This document shows positions 44,465-53,206 of a stretch of DNA of 64,000 nt, piece by piece. Made by a program: the position numbers and the translations under genes. The notes beneath the pieces are model-generated. The model had not been told where the DNA came from and did no database searches. It worked only from the letters and a program-made list of their open reading frames with translations. Position 1 is the stretch's first letter; every line of letters begins with the position of its first letter. Origin of the DNA: an uncultured Bacteroidaceae bacterium (GTDB lineage: Bacteria > Bacteroidota > Bacteroidia > Bacteroidales > Bacteroidaceae); contig CALUIR010000004.1 of NCBI GenBank assembly GCA_944320785.1, positions 25,330 through 89,329 of the forward strand, read 5' to 3'.

Positions 44465-45436
44465 ATGACAGACACGTTCCGATTCCCGCCCTTCCTGAAA
44501 AAAGGAGACAAAGTGGCCGTCCTTTCCCCCGCAGGAAAGATTGACAAGCACTTCATCGCAGGCGCCAAGCAACGCTTCGAGGAATGGGGGCTGAAAGTGT
44601 CTGTCGGGAAACATGCCGGCGGTTCATCGGGCCGGTTTTCAGGAACAACCCGGCAACGGCTGGCTGACCTCCAGAAGGCAATGGACGACCCGGACATCCA
44701 GGCCATCCTTTGCAGTCGGGGAGGTTACGGGTGCATACACTTGATTGACAAAATCGATTTCACCGTTTTCAGGGAACATCCCAAATGGCTTTTGGGATAC
44801 AGCGACATCACGCTCCTGCATGCCTTGCTGCAAAAGGAAGGGTTCGCGTCCATCCATTCCCTGATGGCACGCCATCTGACGACAGAACCCGCCGATGACC
44901 CCTGCACGCGGCAACTCCACGACCTGATGTTCGGGCAATGCCCTCATTACCAATTTGAAGGCCACCAGCTGAACAAAAAGGGGAAAGCCACAGGCATCCT
45001 CCGGGGAGGAAACCTCTCCGTCCTTTACAGCCTGCGGGGGACAGGTTACGACTTCCCGCCAGAAGGCGCCATCTTGTTCATCGAGGACATCGGGGAACGC
45101 CCTTACCATATCGACCGCATGATGAACAACCTGCGGCTGGGAGGCATCTTAGAGAAGCTGAACGGGCTGATTGTCGGCCAATTCACCGAATACGAAGAAG
45201 ACCCTTCTTTGGGGAAAATCGTCTATGAGATGATGGCGGACCTCGTGAAGGATTACCCTTATCCCGTCTGCTTCGGTTTCCCGGTGGGGCATGTTTCGCG
45301 AAACTACCCGTTGGTCTGCGGGAGCAAAGTGGAGATAACAGTCAGCAAGAAGTCCGTCGAACTGAAAACCTGCACCCCGAAGCAGGGTGAACCCCTCCCG
45401 GCCTTATGCAAAAACAAAGAACAACAACAGCAATGA
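44465..45436 (+). CDS. ldcA: Muramoyltetrapeptide LD-carboxypeptidase (S66 family)
   Basis: Serine peptidase that removes the terminal D-Ala of murein tetrapeptides during wall recycling. The family start is KKGDKVAVLSPAGKID. The nucleophile serine is in LGYSDITLLHA near residue 118, the Glu is in LFIEDIGERPYHIDRM near residue 207 and the His is in GFPVGHVSRNYPL near residue 280. No signal peptide is visible, so it acts in the cytoplasm. The stop overlaps the start of the next gene by 4 bases. Confidence 0.92.
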   Translation: MTDTFRFPPFLKKGDKVAVLSPAGKIDKHFIAGAKQRFEEWGLKVSVGKHAGGSSGRFSGTTRQRLADLQKAMDDPDIQAILCSRGGYGCIHLIDKIDFTVFREHPKWLLGYSDITLLHALLQKEGFASIHSLMARHLTTEPADDPCTRQLHDLMFGQCPHYQFEGHQLNKKGKATGILRGGNLSVLYSLRGTGYDFPPEGAILFIEDIGERPYHIDRMMNNLRLGGILEKLNGLIVGQFTEYEEDPSLGKIVYEMMADLVKDYPYPVCFGFPVGHVSRNYPLVCGSKVEITVSKKSVELKTCTPKQGEPLPALCKNKEQQQQ

Positions 45437-46437
45437 AAATCCACACCATCCTGACATTAGCCGCCTCAGCGGCCATCACTTTTGCCGCAGCATCCTGCAA
45501 TGCCGGCAAAGGAAAAGCGGAAACAAAGGCAGAGGCAGGAAACGGCACTGCCGCTGCCGCCGCACCCACATTCAATGAAGACAGCGCTTACAGCTATGTG
45601 AAGGCGCAAGTGGACTTCGGCCCGCGCATCCCCAACAGCCAGGCACACAAAGCATGCGGCGACTATCTGGCAAGCAAACTGGAAAGCTTCGGCGCAACGG
45701 TGGCCAACCAATACGCCGACCTGACCATGTTTGACGGCACATTGCTCAAAGCGCGCAACATCATCGGCTCCTACCGGCCGGAATCCAAGAAAAGGGTCGC
45801 CCTGTTCGCGCATTGGGACACCCGCCCGTGGGCCGACAAAGACCCTGACGAAAGCAAGCACAGCAACCCGGTCACGGGCGCCAACGACGGCGCGAGCGGC
45901 GTGGGCGTATTGCTGGAAGTGGCCCGCCTGATACAGGCCAATGCGCCGTTCATCGGGGTGGACATCATCTTCTTTGACGCAGAAGACTGCGGCGCACCCG
46001 ACACTTACCGGGGGCGGCACGAGGAAGAACACTGGTGCTTAGGCTCACAATACTGGTCGCGCTTCCCGCATGCGCAGGGCTACAATGCGCGTTACGGCAT
46101 CTTGCTCGACATGGTGGGCGGGCGCAACGCCACCTTCTACCAAGAAGCCTACTCCATGCAATATGCCGGCTCCATCGTGGAAAAAGTGTGGACCCAAGCC
46201 GCAGCATCCGGATACGGCTCTTACTTCATCCCCGAACGGGGCGGGGCGGTCACCGACGACCACCTGTTCGTGAACCGCATCGCCCGCATTCCCACCATCG
46301 ACATCATCCCGATGGACGAAACGTATGGCTTCGGGGAGTTCTGGCACACCACGGGCGACACCATGGACGTCATCGACAAGAACACGCTGAAGGCCGTGGG
46401 GCAAACCATCATCAATGTCATCTATGACGAAAAATAA
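45433..46437 (+). CDS. Glutaminyl-cyclase-like M28 zinc lipoprotein
   Basis: Predicted lipoprotein: signal sequence ending AAASC with the lipid-anchored Cys near residue 21. The M28 domain resembles bacterial glutaminyl cyclases: FAHWDTRPWADKDPD near residue 130, zinc aspartate in GANDGASGVGVLLE, FFDAEDCGAPDTYRG near residue 180 and the final His in FWHTTGDTMDVID. Related enzymes in Porphyromonas convert N-terminal glutamine of exported proteins to pyroglutamate. An aminopeptidase function is a less likely alternative. The start at 45433 overlaps the LD-carboxypeptidase stop. Confidence 0.85.
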   Translation: MKIHTILTLAASAAITFAAASCNAGKGKAETKAEAGNGTAAAAAPTFNEDSAYSYVKAQVDFGPRIPNSQAHKACGDYLASKLESFGATVANQYADLTMFDGTLLKARNIIGSYRPESKKRVALFAHWDTRPWADKDPDESKHSNPVTGANDGASGVGVLLEVARLIQANAPFIGVDIIFFDAEDCGAPDTYRGRHEEEHWCLGSQYWSRFPHAQGYNARYGILLDMVGGRNATFYQEAYSMQYAGSIVEKVWTQAAASGYGSYFIPERGGAVTDDHLFVNRIARIPTIDIIPMDETYGFGEFWHTTGDTMDVIDKNTLKAVGQTIINVIYDEK

Positions 46438-46446
46438 AACCATAAA

Positions 46447-46875
46447 ATGAAGAGCATCAACGAGACCCAAGACGAAATCATCGACGAGTTCAGCAGCTTG
46501 GACGACTGGATGGACCGCTACCAGCTGCTGATTGACTTAGGCAACGAACAGGAACCTTTGGACGAAAAATACAAGACGGAAGAAAACCTGATTGACGGCT
46601 GCCAGAGCCGCGTGTGGCTGCAGGCCGACGAGGAAAACGGGAAAATAGTGTTCCGTGCAGAGAGCGACGCGCTGATTGTGAAAGGCATCATCACCCTGCT
46701 GACAAAAGTGTGGTCGGGGCACACGCCGGACGAAATCCTTGGCAGCGACTTGTACTTCATCGAACGCATCGGGCTGAAAGAACATCTCTCGCCCACGCGC
46801 AGCAACGGCCTGCTGGCCATGGTGAAGCAAATGCGCAGGTATGCGCTCGCCTTCAAGGCGAAAGACGCGCAATGA
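46447..46875 (+). CDS. sufE: SufE-family sulfur acceptor protein
   Basis: Accepts persulfide sulfur from a SufS-type cysteine desulfurase for iron-sulfur cluster assembly. The active Cys is in NLIDGCQSRVWLQAD near residue 51. KGIITLLTKVWSGHTPDEIL near residue 80 is the typical central helix, and the C-terminus has LSPTRSNGLLAMVKQM. Length 142 is normal. It follows the M28 gene after 9 bases, and a terminator lies behind it. The rest of the suf genes are not in the window. Confidence 0.93.
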   Translation: MKSINETQDEIIDEFSSLDDWMDRYQLLIDLGNEQEPLDEKYKTEENLIDGCQSRVWLQADEENGKIVFRAESDALIVKGIITLLTKVWSGHTPDEILGSDLYFIERIGLKEHLSPTRSNGLLAMVKQMRRYALAFKAKDAQ

Positions 46876-46900
46876 GGCAGAAGCCTTTTGCCCGCTTTCC

Positions 46901-47010
46901 CGCAAACAACGCAAAAACATTCACAGAAAAACCGCAAATTTTTCCCGTAAAATTGCGGTTTTTTCTATATAAAATTCACGGCTTTACTATACAAAATTTT
47001 CCCTGCAATG
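46901..47010. repeat. Degenerate 22-base periodic array after sufE
   Basis: Successive 22-base segments starting at 46901, 46923, 46945, 46967 and 46989 share a weak pattern with AAAA(T) near position 5-8 and a T-rich end. They are clearest as GTAAAATTGCGG, ATAAAATTCACGG and ACAAAATTTTCCC. The sufE terminator hairpin lies within it. It is weaker than the other arrays in this window. Confidence 0.5.
46927..46965 (+). terminator. Intrinsic terminator of sufE
   Basis: AAAACCGCAA at about 46928-46937 pairs with TTGCGGTTTT at 46953-46962, followed by further T residues. Confidence 0.75.
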
Positions 47011-47043
47011 CAAAGACGGGGACACGCCTTACCGCAATTGCGG

Positions 47044-47093
47044 CAAAAACAAAAAGGCGCACCGTGCGGGACACCCCGCGCAATGCGCCTTTT
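47044..47093 (-). terminator. Intrinsic terminator of the SDR gene
   Basis: AAAAGGCGCA (47052-47061) and TGCGCCTTTT (47084-47093) form a 10-pair stem. On the minus strand the hairpin is followed by TGTTTTTGCC. Confidence 0.75.
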
Positions 47094-47114
47094 GATTCGT
47101 CCTCGACAACGAGC

Positions 47115-47918
47115 TTATTCAGGCTGCTTGCCGATGTAGGCCAAGATGCCTCCGTCCACATACAGGATGTGCCCGTTCACCGCATTGGATGCTTCCGAAG
47201 CCAGGAACACGGCCGGGCCGGTCAGTTCCTGCGGGTCGAGCCAGCGGCCTGCCGGTGTCTTCGCGCAAATGAACTTGTCGAAAGGATGGCGGCTGCCGTC
47301 CGGCTGGATTTCACGCAACGGGGCGGTCTGCGGAGTTGCGATGTAGCCCGGGCCAATGCCGTTGCATTGGATGTTGTACTGCCCGTACTCTGAGCAGATG
47401 TTGCGGGTCAGCATCTTCAAGCCACCTTTGGCGGCAGCGTATGCAGAGACTGTCTCGCGGCCCAGTTCCGACATCATGGAGCAGATGTTGATGATCTTCC
47501 CATGGCCTTTCTTCATCATGCCCGGCAATACAGCCTTCGAAACGATGAACGGCGCGTTCAAGTCGATGTCAATCACCTTGCGGAACTCGGATGCGGCCAT
47601 TTCGTGCATCGGGATGCGGCGGATGATGCCGGCATTGTTCACCAGGATGTCAATCGTGCCCACTTCTTTTTCAATCGTGGCCACCATGGCCTGCACGGCA
47701 GGTTCATCGGTCACGTCGCATACATAGCCGTGTACCTGGATGCCCTTTTCCGCATAAGAGGCCAAACCCTTATTTACCAATTCCTGGTTGATGTCGTTAA
47801 AACAGATTTTCGCGCCCTGCTCTGCAAACGCGCAAGCGATGGCAAACCCGATGCCGTAAGAAGCACCTGTGACGAGGGCCACTTTCCCCTCCAACGAAAA
47901 ATTCAAATACTGGTTCAT
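47115..47918 (-). CDS. SDR dehydrogenase, gluconate 5-dehydrogenase / KduD-like
   Basis: Classical short-chain dehydrogenase. The cofactor loop is VTGASYGIGFAIACAFAEQG near residue 17, followed by NNAGIIRRIPMHEM near residue 95. Catalytic residues are Ser in NICSMMSELG and Tyr-Lys in SAYAAAKGGLKML near residue 157. This best fits gluconate 5-dehydrogenase or 2-dehydro-3-deoxygluconate dehydrogenase, used in hexuronate breakdown, but substrate is not fixed by sequence and no kdu partner lies nearby. ATG at 47918 is preferred over the longer open frame to 48026 because a -7 element lies at 48004-47997. Confidence 0.88.
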   Translation of the reverse strand: MNQYLNFSLEGKVALVTGASYGIGFAIACAFAEQGAKICFNDINQELVNKGLASYAEKGIQVHGYVCDVTDEPAVQAMVATIEKEVGTIDILVNNAGIIRRIPMHEMAASEFRKVIDIDLNAPFIVSKAVLPGMMKKGHGKIINICSMMSELGRETVSAYAAAKGGLKMLTRNICSEYGQYNIQCNGIGPGYIATPQTAPLREIQPDGSRHPFDKFICAKTPAGRWLDPQELTGPAVFLASEASNAVNGHILYVDGGILAYIGKQPE

Positions 47919-47996
47919 AACATTAATGTATTTAAAAATAAACGAATATGACGATTCCGCTGCACGGCGGGTGCATGAACCACCTATACCCGTATG

Positions 47997-48004
47997 CAAA
48001 ATTA
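47997..48004 (-). promoter_or_regulatory. Bacteroidota -7 element of the SDR gene
   Basis: Minus-strand TAATTTTG, an exact TAnnTTTG match, about 78 bases before the ATG at 47918. Confidence 0.5.
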
Positions 48005-48073
48005 CGAAAATGTATGCGAAATGCATCCCTAATTAATTCTAATTTTGGGGGATTTTTTGGTCATTTCATGGTC

Positions 48074-49465
48074 TTATTTGCATATTTCCCTGCAAACACG
48101 GTCTTGAAAACTCCTTGCAACGGATGGTTTCAAGATATTTTGATTTATGATGACAAAAGCAAAGACATGCCCGCTGGCAGCCGTGGCATAGCCGACAAGC
48201 GAACAGATTCCTGTCATGGAACCGGTTTTTGCACGGACGTTCCCGCACGCTTCGCCCGTGCGCATGCGGTGGCGAAGCGTGCCGTCTTTCCCCGCCACCG
48301 GCAAGGCGCCGCACAGCATCTCGTAAATGCCAGGATGACGGTACGCATGCCTCAGGAACGCGACCAGCAATTCCGGGGAAACATAATTGTAAGGAGAAAC
48401 CCCGCACCCATCGGCAATACGGTAACGCGACGGGTCAAAGCCAAACGAACGTATCATCGCTTCAATCACCTCCACGGCATCTTTGCTTCCGGCATGCCGG
48501 GGATTGGCACGGGATGCCAAATGGTAAAAAACGGCCTCAGCCGAAAGGTTGTCGCTCCTTTTCAGCATCGGGCGCAGGACATCTGCCAACGAATGGCTGC
48601 ACCCTCCCAGAAGGACCGTGTCCTCCGGGCTAGGGCGGAAGGCGTAGTCCCCCACCTGAATGCCCGCCTCCAGCAGCTTCTCGCGGAAAGCATGCATGAA
48701 AAACGCCTGTGAAGTCTGCATGTTGAGCCGTTCCATGCGGGGCGATGTGCAATTGCCCCGCACGATGATTTCATTGCGGTTTTGAAGCCAGTCCCGCGTG
48801 ATGCCGAATTCCCCGGCGGAAGGGTCATGGGACCGTGCCTCATTCGTCACGGTGTAAAACGAAGAAGGAGGGTGGCAGGTGACCTCGGGCTGCGCCTTCC
48901 CTTCCACCGGGCGAACCGTGACTTTCACGCAATCCTTGCAATAAAGCAAGGGCGACAAATAGGGCTGGAAATACCAAGGATTGTCGTCCCACGACCAGCC
49001 TTCGCCCCAATACAAGGAATCCTTCATGGACAAGTCACCATACAACCGCCCGCCGATATGACGGATGCCGGCATCCTTCACCGCATCCACCAGATGACCC
49101 ATGTCGGCCTCATCAAACTCCGAATCAAAGCCTCCGATGACATACAAGTCGCCGTCCAACCGTGTACTGTCCATCCGCCCTGCATAGCAAAGCACGGTAG
49201 GGAACAAATGTTTCTCCCCCAACACATCAAGAGCGGTAATGGCCGTAACCAGTTTTTCCACGGAAGCCGGGCGGAACAGTTTCTTTTCTTGGTAACGGAA
49301 CACACAGGTATCCTCCGTCAGGTCATAGACCATCATCCCCACTTCGGAATCCGCCAATGAAGGGTCATCCAGCAAACGTTCCAAGCGTTCTCCCAACGCC
49401 TGCGCCCATGTTTGCGCATGAAGCAGGAACAGCAACCCGGTTATACACAATATCCTGCGGGACAT
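48074..49465 (-). CDS. dacB: D-alanyl-D-alanine carboxypeptidase/endopeptidase, PBP4 type (S13)
   Basis: Periplasmic class C penicillin-binding protein that trims or cuts peptidoglycan crosslinks. A signal peptide (ILCITGLLFLLHAQTWAQA) is followed by the active-site serine in RPASVEKLVTAITALD near residue 67, the SxN motif in LKRSDNLSAEAVFYH near residue 305 and KTG in VRAKTGSMTGICSLVGY near residue 410. Length is normal for Bacteroidota PBP4. The start at 49465 lies one base after the dihydrolipoyl dehydrogenase stop, so the two are co-transcribed. Confidence 0.93.
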   Translation of the reverse strand: MSRRILCITGLLFLLHAQTWAQALGERLERLLDDPSLADSEVGMMVYDLTEDTCVFRYQEKKLFRPASVEKLVTAITALDVLGEKHLFPTVLCYAGRMDSTRLDGDLYVIGGFDSEFDEADMGHLVDAVKDAGIRHIGGRLYGDLSMKDSLYWGEGWSWDDNPWYFQPYLSPLLYCKDCVKVTVRPVEGKAQPEVTCHPPSSFYTVTNEARSHDPSAGEFGITRDWLQNRNEIIVRGNCTSPRMERLNMQTSQAFFMHAFREKLLEAGIQVGDYAFRPSPEDTVLLGGCSHSLADVLRPMLKRSDNLSAEAVFYHLASRANPRHAGSKDAVEVIEAMIRSFGFDPSRYRIADGCGVSPYNYVSPELLVAFLRHAYRHPGIYEMLCGALPVAGKDGTLRHRMRTGEACGNVRAKTGSMTGICSLVGYATAASGHVFAFVIINQNILKPSVARSFQDRVCREICK

Positions 49466-49466
49466 C

Positions 49467-50810
49467 CTACAAGGCTTCACGGAATATTTCGCAAACAGTG
49501 GGGTGAGGGAAGATGATTTTCTTCCAATCCTTCAGCTTCATCTTCGTCTCGATGGCCATCGTGGCAAGCGTGATGATTTCAGAAGCAGGATTTCCAAGGA
49601 CATGTGCGCCCAAAACCGTATCATCATCCGCCACCAACACCTTGCAAAGCCCGTTGAGTCCTTCATTCTCTGCCACGAAACGCCCGGAATAAGCCATCGG
49701 GATTTTCAACGCCCGATGCGGCACCTGCGCCTGCTGCAACATTTCTTCCGTGGCACCCACGCCTGCCACTTCAGGATTGGTGTACACCACGGAAGGGACA
49801 GCCCGGTAATCCATGCGGTCGTCCACGCCCAGAATATGGTTCACGGCCACTTCCGCCTCACGCACGGCGGTATGGGCCAACAGGGACACCCCGTTCAGGT
49901 CCCCGCAAACGTAAACGCCCTCCACAGAGGATTGCAGATGCTCGTCCGTCTGGATAAGGCCGCGTTCCGTATGCTTCAGGCCAAGGTTCTCCAAGCCGAA
50001 CCCTTTCGTCGCCGGCCTGCGCCCCACGCTCAACAGCAGCCTTTCGGCCACGGCAACGCCTGCGCCTTGCCCATTCTCGTAAACCACATGGATGCCGTCC
50101 TGCTCCTGAGCCACGCCGGTCACCTTGGTTCCCAGCAAAAACACTACGCCCCGTTTGGCATATTCCGCACAAAGCATGGCAGAAATCTCGCGGTCCATCG
50201 GGCCAAGAATCTTGTCCAACATCTCAATCACCGTGACTTTCACGCCCAAGCTATTGAAGAAAGAGGCAAACTCCATGCCGATGACCCCGCCGCCGATGAC
50301 GGCCAATGAGGCCGGAAGCTCCTTGCAGTCCAGCGCATGACGGTGTGTCCAATAACCCACATCCGAAAGCCCCGTCAAGGGCGGAATGAAAGTTTCAGAC
50401 CCCGCGCATAGCATCTGCTTGCCACACGCATAGGTTGCCCCATTGCAACGCACATGGTTTTTATCCACTATTTCCGCATGCCCGTTGACGATTTCCACGT
50501 TGCAAGCCGCCAATTTGCCTTTGATGCCCAACGTCAGTTTCCGCACGATTCTGGACTTCCGGGATATGATTTTGGGCAAATCCGCCGACACGTCTGCCAC
50601 GTTCACGCCATATTTCGACGCATGCCGGGCAGAATCATGTACTTTGGCTGAATACAACAGCGTCTTTGTCGGGATGCATCCCTCATTCAGGCACACTCCG
50701 CCCACATTGTTTTCCTCAAACAAAACCACTTTCAAGCCAGCTTTCCCGGCTGCTTCTGCGGCAGTGTACCCGGCCGGGCCTCCGCCAATGATTGCCAATT
50801 GATATTCCAT
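49467..50810 (-). CDS. lpdA: Dihydrolipoyl dehydrogenase
   Basis: FAD disulfide oxidoreductase (E3) of 2-oxo acid dehydrogenase or glycine cleavage complexes. The N-terminus LAIIGGGPAGYTAAEAAGKAG binds FAD, the redox disulfide is in GGVCLNEGCIPTKTLL near residue 40, the NAD site is LAVIGGGVIGMEFASFF near residue 170 and VYVCGDLNG near residue 300. The C-terminal acid-base pair is in FPHPTVCEIFREAL. Its partner E1 and E2 genes are not in the window. It lies 18 bases after the PH-like gene. Confidence 0.94.
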   Translation of the reverse strand: MEYQLAIIGGGPAGYTAAEAAGKAGLKVVLFEENNVGGVCLNEGCIPTKTLLYSAKVHDSARHASKYGVNVADVSADLPKIISRKSRIVRKLTLGIKGKLAACNVEIVNGHAEIVDKNHVRCNGATYACGKQMLCAGSETFIPPLTGLSDVGYWTHRHALDCKELPASLAVIGGGVIGMEFASFFNSLGVKVTVIEMLDKILGPMDREISAMLCAEYAKRGVVFLLGTKVTGVAQEQDGIHVVYENGQGAGVAVAERLLLSVGRRPATKGFGLENLGLKHTERGLIQTDEHLQSSVEGVYVCGDLNGVSLLAHTAVREAEVAVNHILGVDDRMDYRAVPSVVYTNPEVAGVGATEEMLQQAQVPHRALKIPMAYSGRFVAENEGLNGLCKVLVADDDTVLGAHVLGNPASEIITLATMAIETKMKLKDWKKIIFPHPTVCEIFREAL

Positions 50811-50828
50811 AGCCTTATCGATTTAAGT

Positions 50829-51233
50829 TCATTGTTTCACCGTAATCCCTGCATTGGCCTTCAACAAAAAAGCCACAAACTCCTTCCCCTTGGCAGGAGT
50901 GATCACCGTTTTTTCATCCCTATGCTTCCCATGATAAACAATCCGGATCCGCTTCTTCGAAAAAGGGGTAGATGCATCTTCAAGCGTCACAATGCTTTCC
51001 AGCGGGATCTCCTGCACCGGGAAAAAACGGCCTTTGCTTATCCGCAGGTTTCCGTCCTGCGTAATCGCATAGGCAGTGTGTATCATCGTTTCGATGAAAA
51101 AAATCTCAAGCAAAGTGATAAGGACGGCCACAACAATCTCTTTGTTCCAGAAAAAATAAAACATCTGGGTAGCAAGAAACAGCACAACAAAATAAGAAGT
51201 CCAGCCAATATGCGAATGAAAGACACGATTCAT
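50829..51233 (-). CDS. Small membrane protein with PH-like domain
   Basis: A 134-residue protein with two membrane segments (SYFVVLFLATQMFYFFW and IVVAVLITLLEIFFIETMI, residues 13-52). A beta-rich soluble part follows: AYAITQDGNLRISKG and IPLESIVTLEDASTPF, then KRIRIVYHGK. This is typical of bacterial pleckstrin-homology-like membrane proteins. Function unknown. It is the first gene of the minus-strand group ahead of lpdA and dacB. The imperfect -7 TATCTTTC lies 17 bases upstream, and it is divergent from nadB. Confidence 0.75.
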   Translation of the reverse strand: MNRVFHSHIGWTSYFVVLFLATQMFYFFWNKEIVVAVLITLLEIFFIETMIHTAYAITQDGNLRISKGRFFPVQEIPLESIVTLEDASTPFSKKRIRIVYHGKHRDEKTVITPAKGKEFVAFLLKANAGITVKQ

Positions 51234-51249
51234 GCATCAAATTTTTCCC

Positions 51250-51257
51250 GAAAGATA
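51250..51257 (-). promoter_or_regulatory. Probable -7 element of the PH-like/lpdA/dacB operon
   Basis: Minus-strand TATCTTTC has one mismatch to TAnnTTTG and sits 17 bases before the start at 51233. Confidence 0.45.
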
Positions 51258-51309
51258 GACATTTTCTGAATTATTTCCCCCAAAAAAGGAGAAGAAAAAA
51301 GTTATTTCG

Positions 51310-51317
51310 TACTTTTG
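51310..51317 (+). promoter_or_regulatory. Bacteroidota -7 element of nadB
   Basis: TACTTTTG, an exact TAnnTTTG match, ends 20 bases before the nadB ATG. Confidence 0.65.
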
Positions 51318-51337
51318 TCGCATAGTTACAAAGGATT

Positions 51338-52912
51338 ATGGTAAGAAAATTCGATTATTTAGTCATCGGCTCCGGCATCGCAGGAATGAGTTTCGCACTG
51401 AAAGTGGCGGAAAAAGGCCGGTCAGTGGCCTTGATTTGCAAAGCCGGCTTGCAAGAAGCGAATACCTATTTCGCGCAAGGAGGCATCGCATCGGTCACGA
51501 ACCTGAAAGTGGACAATTTCGACAAGCATATTGAAGACACAATGATTGCCGGTGACTGGATCAGCGACCGCAAAGCCGTGGAAAAAGTGGTTCATGAAGC
51601 GCCCGCGCAAATTCAGGAACTGATAAAATGGGGCGTGCATTTCGACAAAAACGAAAACAATGAATTCGATCTGCATAAAGAAGGAGGACATTCCGAATTC
51701 CGCATTCTCCACCATAAAGACAACACAGGCGCTGAAATACAGGACAGCTTGATAAAAGCCGTCCGACAGCAGCCCAATATCACCGTGTTCACCAATTTCT
51801 ATGCGGTGGAAATCATCACGCAACACCATTTGGGCATTATCGTGACACGCTACACACCGGGCATCAAATGCTTCGGCGCATACGTGCTGAACGAAACCAC
51901 CGGCGAGGTGGACACTTTCCTCTCACGGGTCACCGTAATGGCCACAGGAGGATGCGAAGCTGTTTACCGCCACACAACCAATCCTTTGGTAGCCACAGGC
52001 GATGGCATCGCCATGGTTTACCGCGCAAAAGGCGCTGTCAAGGACATGGAATTCATACAATTCCACCCCACTGCGCTTTACCATCCGGGAGACAGGCCGT
52101 CTTTCCTCATCACAGAAGCCATGAGAGGCTATGGCGCCGTGTTGCGCACATTGGATGGCAAGGAATTCATGCAAAAATATGACCCGCGCCTTTCTTTGGC
52201 ACCGCGCGACATCGTGGCACGCGCCATCGACAACGAGATGAAGCAACGCGGAGAAGACCATGTTTACCTCGACGTGACGCACAAAGACCCGGAAGAAACC
52301 AAACGCCACTTCCCCAATATCTATAAGAAATGCCTCAGCCTCGGCATCGACATCACCAAAGACTATATCCCGGTAGCACCGGCGGCACATTACCTTTGCG
52401 GCGGCATCAAAGTGGACTTGGACGGGCAAAGCAGCATCCGCCGCCTGTATGCCATCGGGGAATGCTCCTGCACAGGCCTGCACGGAGGAAACCGCTTGGC
52501 ATCCAATTCCCTGATAGAAGCTGTTGTGTATGCAGATGCCGCTGCCAAGCATTCATTGGGCATCATCGACCGCTATGATTTCAACGAAGACATACCGGAA
52601 TGGAACGATGAAGGCACTATCTCCAATGAAGAACGCATCCTGATTACCCAAAGCATGAAAGAAGTGAACCAAATCATGGAAGCCTATGTGGGCATCGTGA
52701 GAAGCAACCTGCGACTGACCCGCGCATGGAACCGACTGGACATCCTGTATGAGGAGACGGAACGTTTGTTTAAACGCTGCAAGGCCACACGCGAGTTATG
52801 CGAACTAAGGAACATGATCAACGTGGGATACCTCATCACCCGCCAAGCCATGGAACGGAAGGAAAGCCGGGGACTGCACTATACGATAGACTACCCACAC
52901 CCGAAAGCATAA
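51338..52912 (+). CDS. nadB: L-aspartate oxidase NadB
   Basis: FAD enzyme that oxidises aspartate to iminoaspartate in NAD synthesis; in anaerobes fumarate can serve as acceptor. The N-terminus YLVIGSGIAGMSFALKVAEKG binds FAD. It continues with NTYFAQGGIASV near residue 46, GGHSEFRILHHKDNTGAEI near residue 112 and CSCTGLHGGNRLASNSLIE near residue 376, followed by a helical C-terminal domain. Length 524 is normal. nadA and nadC are not in the window, so it is a single transcription unit. Confidence 0.95.
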   Translation: MVRKFDYLVIGSGIAGMSFALKVAEKGRSVALICKAGLQEANTYFAQGGIASVTNLKVDNFDKHIEDTMIAGDWISDRKAVEKVVHEAPAQIQELIKWGVHFDKNENNEFDLHKEGGHSEFRILHHKDNTGAEIQDSLIKAVRQQPNITVFTNFYAVEIITQHHLGIIVTRYTPGIKCFGAYVLNETTGEVDTFLSRVTVMATGGCEAVYRHTTNPLVATGDGIAMVYRAKGAVKDMEFIQFHPTALYHPGDRPSFLITEAMRGYGAVLRTLDGKEFMQKYDPRLSLAPRDIVARAIDNEMKQRGEDHVYLDVTHKDPEETKRHFPNIYKKCLSLGIDITKDYIPVAPAAHYLCGGIKVDLDGQSSIRRLYAIGECSCTGLHGGNRLASNSLIEAVVYADAAAKHSLGIIDRYDFNEDIPEWNDEGTISNEERILITQSMKEVNQIMEAYVGIVRSNLRLTRAWNRLDILYEETERLFKRCKATRELCELRNMINVGYLITRQAMERKESRGLHYTIDYPHPKA

Positions 52913-52927
52913 GAAACAACCTGTTCC

Positions 52928-52977
52928 CCTGCCGCACAACCATCTTCAAATCCCTTGTGCGGCAGGAGTCCTTTTTT
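52928..52977 (+). terminator. Intrinsic terminator of nadB
   Basis: CCTGCCGCACAA (52928-52939) and TTGTGCGGCAGG (52955-52966) form a 12-pair stem, followed by AGTCC and a run of T. Confidence 0.85.
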
Positions 52978-53043
52978 CCGCCACGGGACAAAAACTTAAT
53001 GTTAAAAACCTTCGGGGACTTGCATATATGCAACAGATGTGCC

Positions 53044-53051
53044 TATCTTTG
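53044..53051 (+). promoter_or_regulatory. Bacteroidota -7 element of metK
   Basis: TATCTTTG, an exact TAnnTTTG match. Transcription from about 53058 gives an unusually long leader of about 150 bases that contains the riboswitch candidate. Confidence 0.65.
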
Positions 53052-53063
53052 TCCCCAATTTTA

Positions 53064-53118
53064 AGAGAGTGGAAAGATTTGAGTAGCTTGCAACCACGGA
53101 AAAAAATGCTAAAACACA
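53064..53118 (+). promoter_or_regulatory. SAM-II-like riboswitch in the metK leader
   Basis: The leader has, in order, GTGG (53069-53072), GATTTGA, TAGC, TTGCAA, CCAC (53094-53097), an A-rich stretch and ATGCTAAAAC (53106-53115). GTGG/CCAC gives the P1 stem. GATTT(G/A)A, TTGCAA just before the P1 3' strand, and AAAT..GCTAAAA after it are the conserved blocks of SAM-II (SAM-alpha) aptamers as I recall them. TAGC can pair with GCTA to form a pseudoknot. It lies directly after the promoter and about 90 bases before metK, whose product makes SAM. Confidence 0.7.
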
Positions 53119-53206
53119 GTTCGTTTCATTTTTGTTTCCCGGATTATTTTTCTCCCTGCTCCTGTCCGTACACTCCAAGATATGGACTCATTAAACCTGA
53201 ACAGAC

